Shown: positions 33,639-42,501 of the stretch, one piece after another | Layout: each line of letters starts with the position of its first letter | How positions within the stretch are numbered: the first letter of the stretch is position 1 | From: CAYVRJ01 sp964453645 | GTDB lineage: Bacteria > Bacillota > Clostridia > Christensenellales > JAWKQI01 | Assembly: GCA_964453645.1 (NCBI GenBank) | Contig: CAYVRJ010000002.1 | Coordinates: forward strand, 186,001 to 250,000 | Direction: 5' to 3' | DNA length: 64,000 nt | Notes under the pieces: model-generated | The model's input: only the letters and a program-made list of their open reading frames with translations | Told to the model about the DNA's origin: nothing | The model's database searches: none | Made by a program: the position numbers and the translations under genes

Positions 33639-35135
33639 TTAATCCACTTCAATAATATCAATCCACTCGTTTTTTTGTGGATTTGTGGTTTTTATGTCTA
33701 AAACAATTCTCTGAGAGAACAGCTCTTCACCAATACGAGCTATTATATCATTAAACATGGAACTATTCAATATGTCGGGTATAATTCTCTCCCCCTGGCT
33801 CAAAAGCTCCAGCCTGCCCTCCTGAAAACTCAAACACTTGCAGCTTAGCAAAGGTTTCTTATAGATTTCATAATTCTTCTCAATTTCTTTGATAATATCC
33901 TTAAAGGCGTTTACATCCTGTTTTTTTACTTCAATCCGCTTTACTTCTTTAGGTTTTTCTACTAATGCAGGGGCATCGACAATGGATGCAGCTTGCACCA
34001 CACCCCTTTCCTTTAATTTATGCAGCTCGCTTTCCAGCTTCTCCAGCCTAGCTGTGTCGTTCTCGGGGGCTGCCGCAGGTGTAATGATTCTCATCAGGGT
34101 GAGGATGAGTGCCGTATCCCCCTGACTGGCTGATTTAATTTTATTTTCCGCATCCAATAAGATTTCAATGGCACGTTTGAGGGCACTTTTTCCAAAGCTG
34201 TTTCCCAGCTCCATCATTGTTTCCCAGTGCTCGTACAGTGTTTTTAACCGAAGATCCTCAAAAAAGGTGAGGTATAAAATATCCCGAAACAGTTGGGTTA
34301 ATTCCTTTAAAACAGTGAGCGGATCGGAGCGCAATACCAGAGTGGACAGTTGCGCAAAAATTGTCTTTTCACTGTAGGAACATATGCCCATTGCTAGCTC
34401 CAGCAGCTCTTCTTGGTTGATTCCACCAAGGCTTTGGCTCACGCTCTCCCTATTGACACTGCCCGTAAAGCTGTTCACCTGATCTAAGATAGAAAGGGCA
34501 TCTCGCAATCCCCCTTCGGCACAGGCTGCAATCTGCATAACCCCTGTATCGTCGTGGACGATGTTTTCCTCACAGCAGATGTGCTTTAACCGCTCAAAGA
34601 TGGTTTGAACGGTTAACCGGGCAAAATCAAACCGCTGGCACCGGGAGAGAATTGTTGCAGGAATTTTCCGAAGTTCGGTGGTTGCCAAAATAAAGATGAC
34701 GTGGGCGGGTGGTTCTTCCAGCGTCTTGAGCAGTGCATTAAATGCACCTGCCGACAGCATGTGCACTTCGTCGATGATATATATTTTATATTGTGACACT
34801 GCGGGGAGCAGAATGACTTTTTCCCGAATATCCCGGATGTTCTCCACCCCATTGTTTGATGCGGCATCCATCTCTACAATATCAATTTCATCGTTGATGC
34901 AGGTTTCACAAACGCCGCAGGGGCTTCCGTTTTGCCTGTCCCGGCAATTGATGGTGCGAGCAAATATCTTAGCCACCGATGTCTTACCCGTCCCTCTTGG
35001 GCCGTTAAAGATATACGCATGGCTCAGCCGCTGGCTCTCGATTTGGTTTTTTAAAATTTTTACAATATGATCCTGGCCAGAAACTTCATCAAAAGTTTTT
35101 GGCCGATATGTGCGGTACAACGCACGATATGCCAT
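33639..35135 (-). CDS. dnaX: DNA polymerase III gamma/tau subunit
   Basis: DnaX is the clamp-loader ATPase. Walker A is FNGPRGTGKTSVAKIFA, the zinc module is CRDRQNGSPCGVCETC, Walker B is IYIIDEVHML, and the sensor region contains LSRCQRFDFARL. Domain III follows to about residue 365, and the remaining 130 residues are the variable tau-type tail. No frameshift slip site for a short gamma form was noticed. ATG at 35135 follows GTGAGGAT. Confidence 0.96.
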   Translation of the reverse strand: MAYRALYRTYRPKTFDEVSGQDHIVKILKNQIESQRLSHAYIFNGPRGTGKTSVAKIFARTINCRDRQNGSPCGVCETCINDEIDIVEMDAASNNGVENIRDIREKVILLPAVSQYKIYIIDEVHMLSAGAFNALLKTLEEPPAHVIFILATTELRKIPATILSRCQRFDFARLTVQTIFERLKHICCEENIVHDDTGVMQIAACAEGGLRDALSILDQVNSFTGSVNRESVSQSLGGINQEELLELAMGICSYSEKTIFAQLSTLVLRSDPLTVLKELTQLFRDILYLTFFEDLRLKTLYEHWETMMELGNSFGKSALKRAIEILLDAENKIKSASQGDTALILTLMRIITPAAAPENDTARLEKLESELHKLKERGVVQAASIVDAPALVEKPKEVKRIEVKKQDVNAFKDIIKEIEKNYEIYKKPLLSCKCLSFQEGRLELLSQGERIIPDILNSSMFNDIIARIGEELFSQRIVLDIKTTNPQKNEWIDIIEVD

Positions 35136-35157
35136 AATCTATCCTCACGCAAATTAT

Positions 35158-36639
35158 TTAAGAAAACATGTTATCTACTTCGCTACCCGTGGGCCAAACG
35201 TTTATTCGATACGTATCGGGTTTATCTTTATATTCGTTGTAAAGTGCGGATAAATTGTTTGCATCAATAAACAATCCCGTTGAATACGTATACGTTTTGT
35301 CTGTAAAGAATTCGGGTTTGGGTTTCTTGCCCTGCCCCAACCGTTTTGCAAATTCAAAGGCCAGTCCTCCGATCCCTTGGGGCGAAGCTTCTGCAATGAA
35401 CTGGGCTGTAGCTGCTCTGAAAATCAGTGGAGCAGGAGTTGGCGTTGCTTCGGGTGTCACCGAAGGTTTGGGGGTCGACTTTGGTGTTTTGGTGGGTCTT
35501 GGAGTGGTGGTGGGTTTGGGTTTCACCTCAATGCCTTCGTTTTTCAGGGCGTATGCATATTTAATAAATCCAACCGTTGCATCACCCACAAATATCTTGG
35601 GCAGGCTCTGTCCTTCCACCAGCGACTTGAGTTCTTTTAATCCCTCCCCGTCCTTGGTTATGATGACATCGGGCATTTGTCCGCTGTTCTCTCCACTCTT
35701 GGAGAGTTTGATCACTTTTTCTATGTTCGCCCACCGGATGGCTTCCACAGCATCCTGTTGATCGATGTGCTGTATATATGTGCCAGCAGGCATATTGCTG
35801 GTTATGAATTCTCCAGTTTTTTTGCCATATTCGGCATTACTCAAAAGGATATTTAAATCATAACCCTCTTGCACAGGTGCATTGATGGCCACAACAGGCA
35901 CGTTTGCCTTTTTTGCCATACCCGTCATCATGGTAAATGTGGTGGCATCGGACACGTCAATAATTACAGCCTTTGCCCCTGCATTGATTAAATTGCGGAT
36001 ATCCTGTATCTGCTGGTTTTGATTGCCGTTGCTGTTATAAAACTTAACGCCGTCAATCTCCCCTGCTTCCTTTGCCGCAAGCGCAGCATCTTCTATCTTT
36101 TGCAAAATAAACTTGTCCTGCTCGGAGGTGATGGAACCTTTAATAATCCCAATCACGTTTTGATCTTTGGAATCCAAGGCGACGTCGTCCACGGTGTCAT
36201 CCAACCCTTCCCCCGACAGTCCCGCAAGGGTTTCGTCATCGATGTCTTGGTCGTCCACTTGGTCGTAGTTGTCCGGAACATCCTTTAATTCCCCTGAATC
36301 AATCACCACTTGCTCCTCTTTTGGAACTTCTGCATCGCCGTTTGTGGATTGGCTCAATATGATCACCAGCGCCACCGCTGCAAAAATCAAAAATACAACA
36401 CCTGCAATGAGCATGATCCTGTTGCGCACGACAAACAAAACAACACCTTCCAATCGCTCTCGCTTCCGGTATGTTTTGCGCTTTTTTGTCCTGTTTGTTC
36501 TGCTGAGGGTGGGCATTTGCTTTTTCCGTGCAGAGGATTTAGATCGGGTGTGCGCATTTCTTGCCCGACGTGAAGGTGCACCCTTTTTAGTGCGCACCCC
36601 TATTCTGTTTGGTGTTTGACGGGGAGGTCTCGATGACAT
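35158..36639 (-). CDS. Membrane-tethered periplasmic-binding-like protein with inserted Thr/Pro linker
   Basis: A 70-residue Arg/Lys-rich cytoplasmic tail precedes one membrane helix (about 74-96) and an acidic stalk (about 100-158). Residues 160-370 then read as a type I sugar-binding fold (AGAKAVIIDVSDATTF, KKANVPVVAINAPV, LPKIFVGDATVGFI). At 373-404 a Thr/Pro/Lys-rich stretch interrupts it, after which the fold resumes (AATAQFIAEASPQGIGGLAF). No ABC permease or ATPase is nearby. It may be a sensor or wall-bound receptor; its ligand is unknown. It lies 22 bases upstream of dnaX. Confidence 0.75.
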   Translation of the reverse strand: MSSRPPRQTPNRIGVRTKKGAPSRRARNAHTRSKSSARKKQMPTLSRTNRTKKRKTYRKRERLEGVVLFVVRNRIMLIAGVVFLIFAAVALVIILSQSTNGDAEVPKEEQVVIDSGELKDVPDNYDQVDDQDIDDETLAGLSGEGLDDTVDDVALDSKDQNVIGIIKGSITSEQDKFILQKIEDAALAAKEAGEIDGVKFYNSNGNQNQQIQDIRNLINAGAKAVIIDVSDATTFTMMTGMAKKANVPVVAINAPVQEGYDLNILLSNAEYGKKTGEFITSNMPAGTYIQHIDQQDAVEAIRWANIEKVIKLSKSGENSGQMPDVIITKDGEGLKELKSLVEGQSLPKIFVGDATVGFIKYAYALKNEGIEVKPKPTTTPRPTKTPKSTPKPSVTPEATPTPAPLIFRAATAQFIAEASPQGIGGLAFEFAKRLGQGKKPKPEFFTDKTYTYSTGLFIDANNLSALYNEYKDKPDTYRINVWPTGSEVDNMFS

Positions 36640-36817
36640 AAAAACCTGTTTCCTCTCAAAATTTAAACAAGCACAAAATTATTTTGTCCATTGCTGTTAT
36701 GTTAATACAATTGATGCTTCATGTAAACATATTTTGCAGAAATTTATTTTTTATTAAACATTCAGTTATCATATTGCGCCCCCAAACATATAAAACCATG
36801 AAGGGGGAATGAACAGG

Positions 36818-37369
36818 ATGAATTTTTCAGATAAAAAGATTTATATGGCGGTTACCTTTGTTTGCATTTCTTTGTTGGCGGGTGCATTACTCATCACCAT
36901 GAGTATTACGCCCATCAATCAGCCGGCAGAACCTACTGCACAGCCCGTTATGGCAGAAACCACCGTACAAACGGGTTCTATTAGTTTTAAGGTGCTGGAT
37001 GGCGAAACGGGTGCACATTTAAAAGATGTGTGTGTGGTGGCGCTGGATACGGATACCGAGTTTTTAACGGACGATCAAGGGCTCACCGGCAAGATAGAGG
37101 TGCCCATCATCCCCGATACCCGCTTTGACAAAATCAATCGGAAGAGCTGGGGTGAAACCAGCATGGTGTTTTATAAGGAGGGGTATGCCCCCTACGCTTT
37201 GTTTTACGTGCAGGTGCAAGCCAATAAATACCGTGAGAACGTGGAGATTCTAATGTTTAAGAGCGATCAAAAGTCTTCTGCCCTGTCCATCATCGAAGGG
37301 CCTCAGCGAGATTGGGTGGATGCCATTGTCTCCAAATATGAGCCAGGAGACAAAAAGGCAATGCCATAA
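36818..37369 (+). CDS. Membrane-anchored protein with a carboxypeptidase-regulatory-like domain
   Basis: The 183-residue protein has an N-terminal signal anchor (about 9-30, TFVCISLLAGALLITMSI). A beta-sandwich-like domain follows with the pattern GSISFKVLDGETGAHLKDVC and a TDDQGLTGKIEVP turn, as in transthyretin/carboxypeptidase regulatory-like modules. I do not recognise a specific family. ATG at 36818 has AAGGGGGA 10 bases upstream; ATG at 36809 is too close to it. It may pair with the exported protein downstream. Confidence 0.65.
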   Translation: MNFSDKKIYMAVTFVCISLLAGALLITMSITPINQPAEPTAQPVMAETTVQTGSISFKVLDGETGAHLKDVCVVALDTDTEFLTDDQGLTGKIEVPIIPDTRFDKINRKSWGETSMVFYKEGYAPYALFYVQVQANKYRENVEILMFKSDQKSSALSIIEGPQRDWVDAIVSKYEPGDKKAMP

Positions 37370-37423
37370 CTTGTAATTCTATTCTAAATTCACGAAAATC
37401 GAATAGATGCTTCAAATATCTGG

Positions 37424-37452
37424 TTGATAAACGGTGCACATTGGCGTAAAAT
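37424..37452 (+). promoter_or_regulatory. sigmaA promoter of the exported protein gene
   Basis: TTGATA (37424-37429) and TAAAAT (37447-37452) are 17 bases apart and end 39 bases before the ATG at 37492. The gene therefore has its own promoter. Confidence 0.7.
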
Positions 37453-37491
37453 TTCATTATTCGACATTTTTCGATAAAGGGAATTTTACCG

Positions 37492-39102
37492 ATGAAATCT
37501 CTAAAAATACGGCGGATACTCCTGTTTGTGTTTTTGATTATGTTTTCCCTCTGTGTTGTGCCCATACGCACCGCAGAATCTGCGTATATGGATGTATTGG
37601 ATATTGGTGTTCTCACCAAAATATCCTCCAACCAGTTGATTTCGGATATCGATATTATTTCCCCCATCCTTCCCGACGCTGTCCTGCCTTCTAAAAATTC
37701 CAACGGGCAAGACCAAGTATTTGTGATTCTAGCCGATATCAATGGAAATTTTGATATCCCTCCCGTGGAGTTTTATTGCAACGGACAGTATATCGACATT
37801 TCTGAAAACATCATCTTTCCCGAAATCACCCTCTATAACTCTCGAAGGGGACTCGCCTTTGCCATCCCCATCAAGGGATTGGTGCTAGAATCGGGTAAGA
37901 ATTACGAATTCAGGGTACAACTCCTTCAATTTTCATTTTCATGCTTAGATATCGATGAAAACGTTTTGGAGGGTCTCATTCAAACGATTCTTCTTGCCGA
38001 AAATATTCTTAACACATCCAGCAGTTTTTTATACGACGAATCCCTCATCTATGCTTTAACACAGGCGTGTATTGACGGCAGATTGCTGGTTAAAAACTTT
38101 GTGCCAGAGAGTTCGTATGTTATCAGTGTACTGGAGGCTGAGCAAAACATCAAAGCTTTAACGGAACAGTTGGAGAACAGCAAGAAATACGAATGTGTGC
38201 CCTTGGCGAACAATTTAATCTTAGGTATCGCACTAAAAAACCCAAGTGGTGTGCTCACAAGGGACTATAGCTACCTACCCGGGGGTACTTATGACATTTA
38301 CCTCATCACCTCTATGAGTATTGAAAACCAGCAAAATCTTGAGTTTATATCCCTCAACAAAAAGAATGTAGAAAAAGAAAACCTTTCCCAAAGCATTGAC
38401 ATTCAATTTGACAAAGCATATTGCGAATACGATCGGAGATTACAGCACGATTTGTGGTATACGCCCATTCGGGCAAACTTACTGCCCGGAAACACTTATG
38501 TTTTATCGGTGACCAGCGGTTTAACCGCAAAGACGGGTGAGACGGGCATCATTATCAGCGATGGAGCTAACGATTATGCCCTCATGCGGACAAGCATTGC
38601 CTCCAACGCCCAGGAGACCACAGATGAAATTATTTCGAAACACGAAGATACCGTGTTGCTAGACGCATATTTTCGCACACTAGCCAACACCAAGTACTTT
38701 GACGATGCGTACAAGCGCCTTCTGGCCCTTCCCCCGTACATCCAAGAAAAACTCAGCCTACTCATTGACTTATGTGAACAGCTCAGCGTACTGTATGGAC
38801 AATACCGGTTGGCGGAACTGCTGGATCAGTTGGACTTGGACTTGCTGTGCCAACAGATTTTTGCTGCCCTTGTGGTGTATGAAGACTATGATGTAGCACA
38901 GTTTTACTTGCACGAATATGACGATTCACCAAATGTACCGCCCAAAAAAGAGGCCGCCAGCCCCAATCCCTTTGTGGGTGATGAATCCAACGTGGTCCTT
39001 CATGTGATTGTGTTGCTGCTAAGTATTGCTTTAATTTTAATAAGCATTTTTAAAATTGTTTCGTTTATTCTTGACAATCGGCCTATTAAGCCTATAAAAT
39101 AA
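37492..39102 (+). CDS. Exported protein with C-terminal membrane anchor, unknown function
   Basis: The 536 residues begin with a signal peptide (about 1-30, ILLFVFLIMFSLCVVPI, then a likely cut near AESA) and end with one membrane helix (about 503-527) and a short basic tail. The exposed part appears to have two similar beta-rich halves that each contain a 'SGKNYEFRVQL' or 'PGNTYVLSVTS'-type strand, then a helical stretch at about 395-470. No family is recognised. ATG follows AAAGGGA. The UPF0303 gene follows 41 bases downstream. Confidence 0.65.
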   Translation: MKSLKIRRILLFVFLIMFSLCVVPIRTAESAYMDVLDIGVLTKISSNQLISDIDIISPILPDAVLPSKNSNGQDQVFVILADINGNFDIPPVEFYCNGQYIDISENIIFPEITLYNSRRGLAFAIPIKGLVLESGKNYEFRVQLLQFSFSCLDIDENVLEGLIQTILLAENILNTSSSFLYDESLIYALTQACIDGRLLVKNFVPESSYVISVLEAEQNIKALTEQLENSKKYECVPLANNLILGIALKNPSGVLTRDYSYLPGGTYDIYLITSMSIENQQNLEFISLNKKNVEKENLSQSIDIQFDKAYCEYDRRLQHDLWYTPIRANLLPGNTYVLSVTSGLTAKTGETGIIISDGANDYALMRTSIASNAQETTDEIISKHEDTVLLDAYFRTLANTKYFDDAYKRLLALPPYIQEKLSLLIDLCEQLSVLYGQYRLAELLDQLDLDLLCQQIFAALVVYEDYDVAQFYLHEYDDSPNVPPKKEAASPNPFVGDESNVVLHVIVLLLSIALILISIFKIVSFILDNRPIKPIK

Positions 39103-39143
39103 GTTATGGGGATAATTCCCTGTATTTTAAAACGGAGGATTGT

Positions 39144-39644
39144 ATGAACTACGACATCAATATTCTTCTCGAGCAAGAAAAAAAGCTTCAATTTGATTCT
39201 TTTACCGCAGACGACGCGCTGGACTTAGGTCTGTTAATCATTGAAAGTGCCCGTGAACTTTCGGAAAAGGGTGTTGCAGTTTCCATCGTTGTAAACGGGT
39301 TAGAACTGTTCCGCCACTTTATGGACGGTACCAACGCCGATAATATAACAGCAATCCGCCGTAAGAGCAACGTAACCATCAAGAGTGGAAATTCATCCTT
39401 CCTAACAAAATTACTCATAGCCGAAGGAGAACTCCCAGGAGACGATTATGCGGACGAGAGTAACTATATGCTCATGGGCGGTTCCTTCCCCATCTATTTA
39501 GAGGGTGGAGAGATGATTGGGTTTGTGTGCGTTTCCAACTTGGAAGACTTTGCGGATCACCAGTTGGTGGCTTCCGCCATCGCGGAGTACTTGGGCATCA
39601 AGATTCAAAAGGTTTCCCAATTCACCGCAGCATTCGGAGAATAA
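39144..39644 (+). CDS. UPF0303 / HbpS-like (heme-degrading domain) protein
   Basis: The 166 residues match the UPF0303 family: ALDLGLLIIESARELSEKGV, ALFRH-like ELFRHFMDGT, and the C-terminal GFVCVSNLEDFADHQLVASA. Relatives include HbpS-type heme-binding proteins and yeast YBR137W. The biochemical role is not established. There is no signal peptide. ATG at 39144 follows GGAGG. It is convergent with spoIIE and both share a terminator. Confidence 0.85.
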   Translation: MNYDINILLEQEKKLQFDSFTADDALDLGLLIIESARELSEKGVAVSIVVNGLELFRHFMDGTNADNITAIRRKSNVTIKSGNSSFLTKLLIAEGELPGDDYADESNYMLMGGSFPIYLEGGEMIGFVCVSNLEDFADHQLVASAIAEYLGIKIQKVSQFTAAFGE

Positions 39645-39688
39645 AAAAATACCGCTTGGGTTTGAACTCAAGCGGATTTATTTTTTTA
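39642..39688. terminator. Bidirectional terminator between the UPF0303 gene and spoIIE
   Basis: The stem CCGCTTGGG (39652-39660) and CTCAAGCGG (39667-39675, one G-U pair on the plus strand) encloses a 6-base loop. It is flanked by ATTTATTTTTTT on the right and AATAAAAAAAT on the left, so it can stop both convergent transcripts. Confidence 0.9.
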
Positions 39689-41746
39689 CTCAATTTTCTC
39701 AATTCGCAGAACAATCACCGTCATATCGTCGTTCACTTCCCCGTTGCGCCTTGCGTGCTCCAAAATGTCTTGTGCCAGTGCATCCGGGTCTTCGCTGGGG
39801 GAATCCACAATGTTTAACAGCCATGGTGCGATTTCCTCCCCGATAATATCCCCCACCCCGTCGGTGAGCATGATGACAAAATCTCCTTCTTGCAACTGCT
39901 TTCGGAACATGGCAGGGCGTATGTCGTCCACAATACCCATGGGCAGCGCAGGTGCACTCATACACATCAACTCCCTGTTTCGCAACAGAAAAGAGCGTTC
40001 CGCACCAATTTTTGTAAACTCAGCAATGCCGTCTGTCAGGTCCACCACACACATATCAACCGTTGTATACATGTCGCTGGTATTGTTTAGAACCATGAGG
40101 CGGTTGATGGTGGACAGTATGGTCTTTTTCCCAAACCCTGCCGAATAAAAGCTCCTGATCAGGGAAATAGAATCTTGTGCAGCCTTGTTTGCCTCTTCCC
40201 CATGGCCCATACCGTCGCACAGCAGGGTTAAAAATCGTCCGTCGGGCAGAGTTTTAAAACTAAACACATCTCCACTCACCCCGTTAAAACCCCTTTCAGC
40301 GTTTCCCGTGAGTACTCTATATTTTCGCTGGGCGGTGGTTGTACTCAAAATATTTTTTTCCATATCCGATGAAAGTGCTTCAATGAGATTGGCCACTTCC
40401 AACAATTGCTGCCCTGTCAACTGCTTCGTGGCGTTAACCTTGGAACGCCAGCTTTCACTGAGCATGTATTCCTCATATACTTTTCCAACGTTTTTTGTAA
40501 TAATATCTTGACGATGGCACTTCTTTGCAAAATCATTGGGCAGGGTCACGGCTGTATTGTTGTCGTAATTGTCAAACAAATCGTCAAACACCGCAAAGGT
40601 TTGGGCAAACTCGGTATCCCAACAGTTTCGCTTTGAAAAGCATTTGGAACAACTCACCTGTGCTAACTTTGCAATTGCTTCGTTGGAATTATCCTCTTCC
40701 TCTTCTCCCCCCGAAAACATGGTGCCAATGGCACGGAATATCTCCCCCACGTCTCTCAGCCTGCTGGTAGTGGATTTGCGCAAGTTAGACCACTGTTGCT
40801 CTGCAATGTACTCCCTAGAGATGTTCGTGTCTATAAAACGCCCTGTAATGTCTAAGATGCGCTTTGGAATAAATAAAAAGATTGCTCCGGCGGCAAGGCT
40901 GTCCATCAATGGAATAATCAACTCCGAACCTTTCGTAAATACAAACGTGAGGGTTGCGTTGATTAAAATAAACCCGATGACCATGGCAAATCGATTCAGC
41001 CTTCTGAGCACACCTCCGCCTATGGCACACAACCCTAAGTTTCCAATGAAAAACAAACTGTTACTCATGGAAAGTGCAGCAGCAGCCCCCAGTGCCACCC
41101 CGCAGGCGCACCCCAGGCCAATACCACCCAAATAGGCAAACAGCATGGCAAAAAAGATGGCTACTACATTTGAAACATAAATGTTAGCAATGGATATACC
41201 TCCAAATCCCAGCACAACGATGATTGCAACAAAACAAAGGGCAATAATCTCCTCTTCCTTAAACATCATGTTCTTTCGCTCGGCTATGGATGTGATGGCA
41301 GATTCAAATACAAACACAAAACCGCAGCAGAACAGCAGTTCGAAGATGCGAGTGATAACATTAAACGGAACGGTGGGCAGGATGATAAAATATGCTGAGG
41401 TGTAGGCAATGATGAGTGAGGCAAAAATGGCAATTCTCTTGGGAATTTTAACGTATTGAGGCATGATACACAGCAGCGCTGTCAAGCCGTTCACGCACAT
41501 GTAATACCACATTTGCTGTTCGATGAGGAGCAGCGAGCCTAAAATGACGCCGATAGAGATGGAGAAATACCACTCCTTTTTGGCAATGGCCGTGGCACAG
41601 ATTACCGATGCACCAAAGGGTGCACAAATCTCCATGACACTCACCCTGCCCACCAGCACTCCAATGCCGGCAACAGCCAAGTATACTATTATTTTTTTAA
41701 CCAGATCAGATAATTTTTTATCAGCAAAAAAAACTCTCGCTTCCAA
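39686..41746 (-). CDS. spoIIE: Stage II sporulation protein E (PP2C-type phosphatase)
   Basis: SpoIIE dephosphorylates SpoIIAA in the forespore and so activates sigmaF. The N-terminal 310 residues contain about ten membrane helices. A linker with Cys residues (SCSKCFSKRNCW) follows, and then the PP2C domain, with LLCDGMGHGEEANKAA and MLTDGVGDI carrying the metal-binding Asp residues. At 686 residues it is shorter than the B. subtilis protein. The start is TTG at 41746, with AAGGGTGG about 9 bases upstream. An out-of-frame ATG lies 5 bases before it. Confidence 0.94.
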   Translation of the reverse strand: MEARVFFADKKLSDLVKKIIVYLAVAGIGVLVGRVSVMEICAPFGASVICATAIAKKEWYFSISIGVILGSLLLIEQQMWYYMCVNGLTALLCIMPQYVKIPKRIAIFASLIIAYTSAYFIILPTVPFNVITRIFELLFCCGFVFVFESAITSIAERKNMMFKEEEIIALCFVAIIVVLGFGGISIANIYVSNVVAIFFAMLFAYLGGIGLGCACGVALGAAAALSMSNSLFFIGNLGLCAIGGGVLRRLNRFAMVIGFILINATLTFVFTKGSELIIPLMDSLAAGAIFLFIPKRILDITGRFIDTNISREYIAEQQWSNLRKSTTSRLRDVGEIFRAIGTMFSGGEEEEDNSNEAIAKLAQVSCSKCFSKRNCWDTEFAQTFAVFDDLFDNYDNNTAVTLPNDFAKKCHRQDIITKNVGKVYEEYMLSESWRSKVNATKQLTGQQLLEVANLIEALSSDMEKNILSTTTAQRKYRVLTGNAERGFNGVSGDVFSFKTLPDGRFLTLLCDGMGHGEEANKAAQDSISLIRSFYSAGFGKKTILSTINRLMVLNNTSDMYTTVDMCVVDLTDGIAEFTKIGAERSFLLRNRELMCMSAPALPMGIVDDIRPAMFRKQLQEGDFVIMLTDGVGDIIGEEIAPWLLNIVDSPSEDPDALAQDILEHARRNGEVNDDMTVIVLRIEKIE

Positions 41747-41808
41747 AACATAAAACCACCCTTCTTATCATATAACAATCATTATATGTATAAAAGAGCG
41801 GTAATTTG

Positions 41809-41815
41809 TGTCGAC
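41809..41815. promoter_or_regulatory. Spo0A-box-like heptamer upstream of spoIIE
   Basis: TGTCGAC matches the Spo0A box TGTCGAA in 6 of 7 positions. It lies 63-69 bases before the spoIIE start. Read leftward it overlaps a -35-like TCGACA, with TATACA 16 bases and TATAAT 22 bases downstream. spoIIE of B. subtilis is a Spo0A-activated sigmaA promoter with a long spacer, so the position is sensible. The match is short. Confidence 0.4.
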
Positions 41816-41871
41816 TGTTTGCAGAGTTACGGCTTAATTTTCCTGCATATTTTTTATTATTTAGTGGGATT

Positions 41872-42444
41872 TCACTTAAATCTGCGGGTGGGTCTCACAA
41901 GGAACACACTTCCCTCCACACCCACAACTTCCACTTCTTCTCCTGCGGCCAGAGTTTCCACGTTGTCGGACATAGCATCGTAAGCGACGGTTTCATCCCC
42001 AACCTTGAGCTCCACTTTACCTAAGCTCAGCCTGGAATCGGGCACATCTTCACTCACTGTGCCAAGAGAACCCACCATGCTGCTCAGCCTTCTGGACGTA
42101 TTGTCTTTATCCCGAACTCTAAAAGCCAGAAACATGAAGTAATTCGCCAACATACCAAACAGCAATCCAATGATAATGGCGACAAAGTGCGTGCTGCCAA
42201 TATTCACAGCCAAAACTCCCGTCCACGCACCAATGCTTAAAAATCCTAAAATACCCTTGAGAGTGAGCAGACATTTTAATCGTTCATTAAAACTTGCACC
42301 CTTTGGACAAACAACAAAGGCTTTATCCGACGCTTTACCAAAAATAATGCCAACAAACAAGATGACCAAAGCCAAACTTGCGGGCAAGGCAATCACTGTC
42401 AGCGTTTGCTGAAATGAATCAAGAGCATTCCAGAATATATCCAT
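41872..42444 (-). CDS. NfeD-like membrane protein
   Basis: The 190 residues have three or four membrane helices (about 18-37, 62-80, 83-108) and a soluble C-terminal domain (about 120-190). That domain ends with AAGEEVEVVGVEGSVFLVRP, the OB-fold pattern of NfeD proteins. NfeD proteins usually accompany stomatin/flotillin homologues, which are not seen here. It has its own promoter immediately after dapB. ATG at 42444 follows GTGAGG. Confidence 0.8.
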   Translation of the reverse strand: MDIFWNALDSFQQTLTVIALPASLALVILFVGIIFGKASDKAFVVCPKGASFNERLKCLLTLKGILGFLSIGAWTGVLAVNIGSTHFVAIIIGLLFGMLANYFMFLAFRVRDKDNTSRRLSSMVGSLGTVSEDVPDSRLSLGKVELKVGDETVAYDAMSDNVETLAAGEEVEVVGVEGSVFLVRPTRRFK

Positions 42445-42472
42445 TTACAAAAACCTCACTATTTCTATACCC

Positions 42473-42501
42473 ATTTTATAGTTTATAACAGGTATTGTCA
42501 A
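42473..42501 (-). promoter_or_regulatory. sigmaA promoter of the NfeD-like gene
   Basis: On the minus strand TTGACA (42496-42501) directly follows the dapB stop codon, and TAAAAT (42473-42478) is 17 bases further. The NfeD-like gene can therefore be read independently of the lysine operon. Confidence 0.75.

Noticed and set aside
41747..41751. Frameshift at the start of spoIIE (out-of-frame ATG just before the TTG)
   Set aside because: The TTG frame is open for the whole protein and has suitable ribosome binding spacing, and the ATG frame closes after about 20 codons.
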